From positions 1 to 6,272 of the forward strand of contig DODG01000001.1 in NCBI GenBank assembly GCA_003509065.1: a stretch of 6,272 nucleotides of DNA, read 5' to 3'. The notes under the pieces were generated by a model. It saw nothing but the letters and a program-made list of their open reading frames with translations, searched no databases and was not told where the DNA came from. The DNA comes from Acidobacteriota bacterium. GTDB taxonomy: Bacteria > Acidobacteriota > Vicinamibacteria > Vicinamibacterales > UBA823. Made by a program: the position numbers and the translations under genes. Numbering within the stretch: the stretch's first letter is position 1; each line of letters starts with the position of its first letter. Shown here piece after piece: positions 6,055 through 6,272 of this stretch.

Positions 6055-6272
6055 GTGAAAGACCAATCGCAACGCGCACTAGGAAGTGATCCGCAGAATA
6101 TTGGCCTTATCCCGATGGTGATCGAAACCACCGGCCGGGGTGAACGAGCGTTCGATATCTATTCGCGCCTGCTCAAAGAGCGGGTGATATTTCTGGTTGG
6201 TCAGGTGGATGATCACATAGCCAATCTGGTTGTGGCGCAGCTTCTTTACCTCGAATCAGAAAATCCGGACAA
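6055..6272 (+). CDS. clpP: ATP-dependent Clp protease proteolytic subunit, N-terminal part (cut by right edge)
   Basis: ClpP forms the double-heptamer serine protease chamber that works with ClpX or ClpA to degrade unfolded and tagged proteins. The 72 complete codons present include the signature start of the mature enzyme: LIPMVIE, then [46 protein letters not shown], here quoted in parts: [18 protein letters not shown] and [16 protein letters not shown] short propeptide of about 17 residues precedes LIPM, close to the 15 of E. coli, which supports GTG 6055 as start. The catalytic Ser, His and Asp lie beyond the window, so activity cannot be judged. The gene begins 41 bp after tig and is probably co-transcribed with it; clpX and lon would be expected next. 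Confidence 0.95.
   Translation, partial: MKDQSQRALGSDPQNIGLIPMVIETTGRGERAFDIYSRLLKERVIFLVGQVDDHIANLVVAQLLYLESENPD

Overview
The window looks like a chromosomal segment of a gammaproteobacterium. The right third carries tRNA-Leu(UAG), tig (trigger factor) and the start of clpP in the same direction. Trigger factor and ClpP proteins of this type, with a following lon/hupB/ppiD block in many relatives, are typical housekeeping neighbours in Gammaproteobacteria. The ClpP start and the trigger factor ribosome-docking loop both read as proteobacterial. I cannot name a genus from the sequence alone.

Layout, left to right. (1) At 1-448 the minus strand holds the first 32 codons of a gene running off the left edge. 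They read as the N-terminus of a DsbA-family thioredoxin-fold protein with a CPFC active site. An unrecognised hydrophilic ORF of up to 113 codons lies just upstream of it. (2) 449-647 is a divergent intergenic region with one modest hairpin. (3) 648-3016 is a compact polar amino acid ABC importer on the plus strand: inner-membrane permease, ATPase (3 bp later) and secreted periplasmic binding protein (104 bp later). (4) 3017-3263 is a non-coding gap between convergent genes and holds a perfect 13-bp inverted repeat. (5) 3264-4163 on the minus strand is a ten-helix EamA/DMT-family transporter, probably an exporter. (6) 4164-4550 is non-coding and ends in a plausible sigma-70 promoter. (7) 4551-6272 is tRNA-Leu, tig and clpP (cut by the right edge).

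How the genes fit together. The ABC cassette should import a polar amino acid or a similar small zwitterion. The DMT protein may export an amino acid-like metabolite, but the two are convergent and nothing ties them together beyond proximity. tRNA-Leu, tig and clpP are probably one transcript, because there is a promoter ahead of the tRNA and no visible terminator in the 43 bp before tig. Trigger factor folds nascent chains at the ribosome exit and ClpP is the proteolytic core of ClpXP/ClpAP, so this is a protein quality-control operon.

I found no phage, transposon, CRISPR or defence genes and no clear undescribed system. The items most worth a second look are the two minus-strand reading frames at the left edge, the single-permease importer with its unusual binding-pocket residue, and the inverted repeat behind the binding-protein gene.
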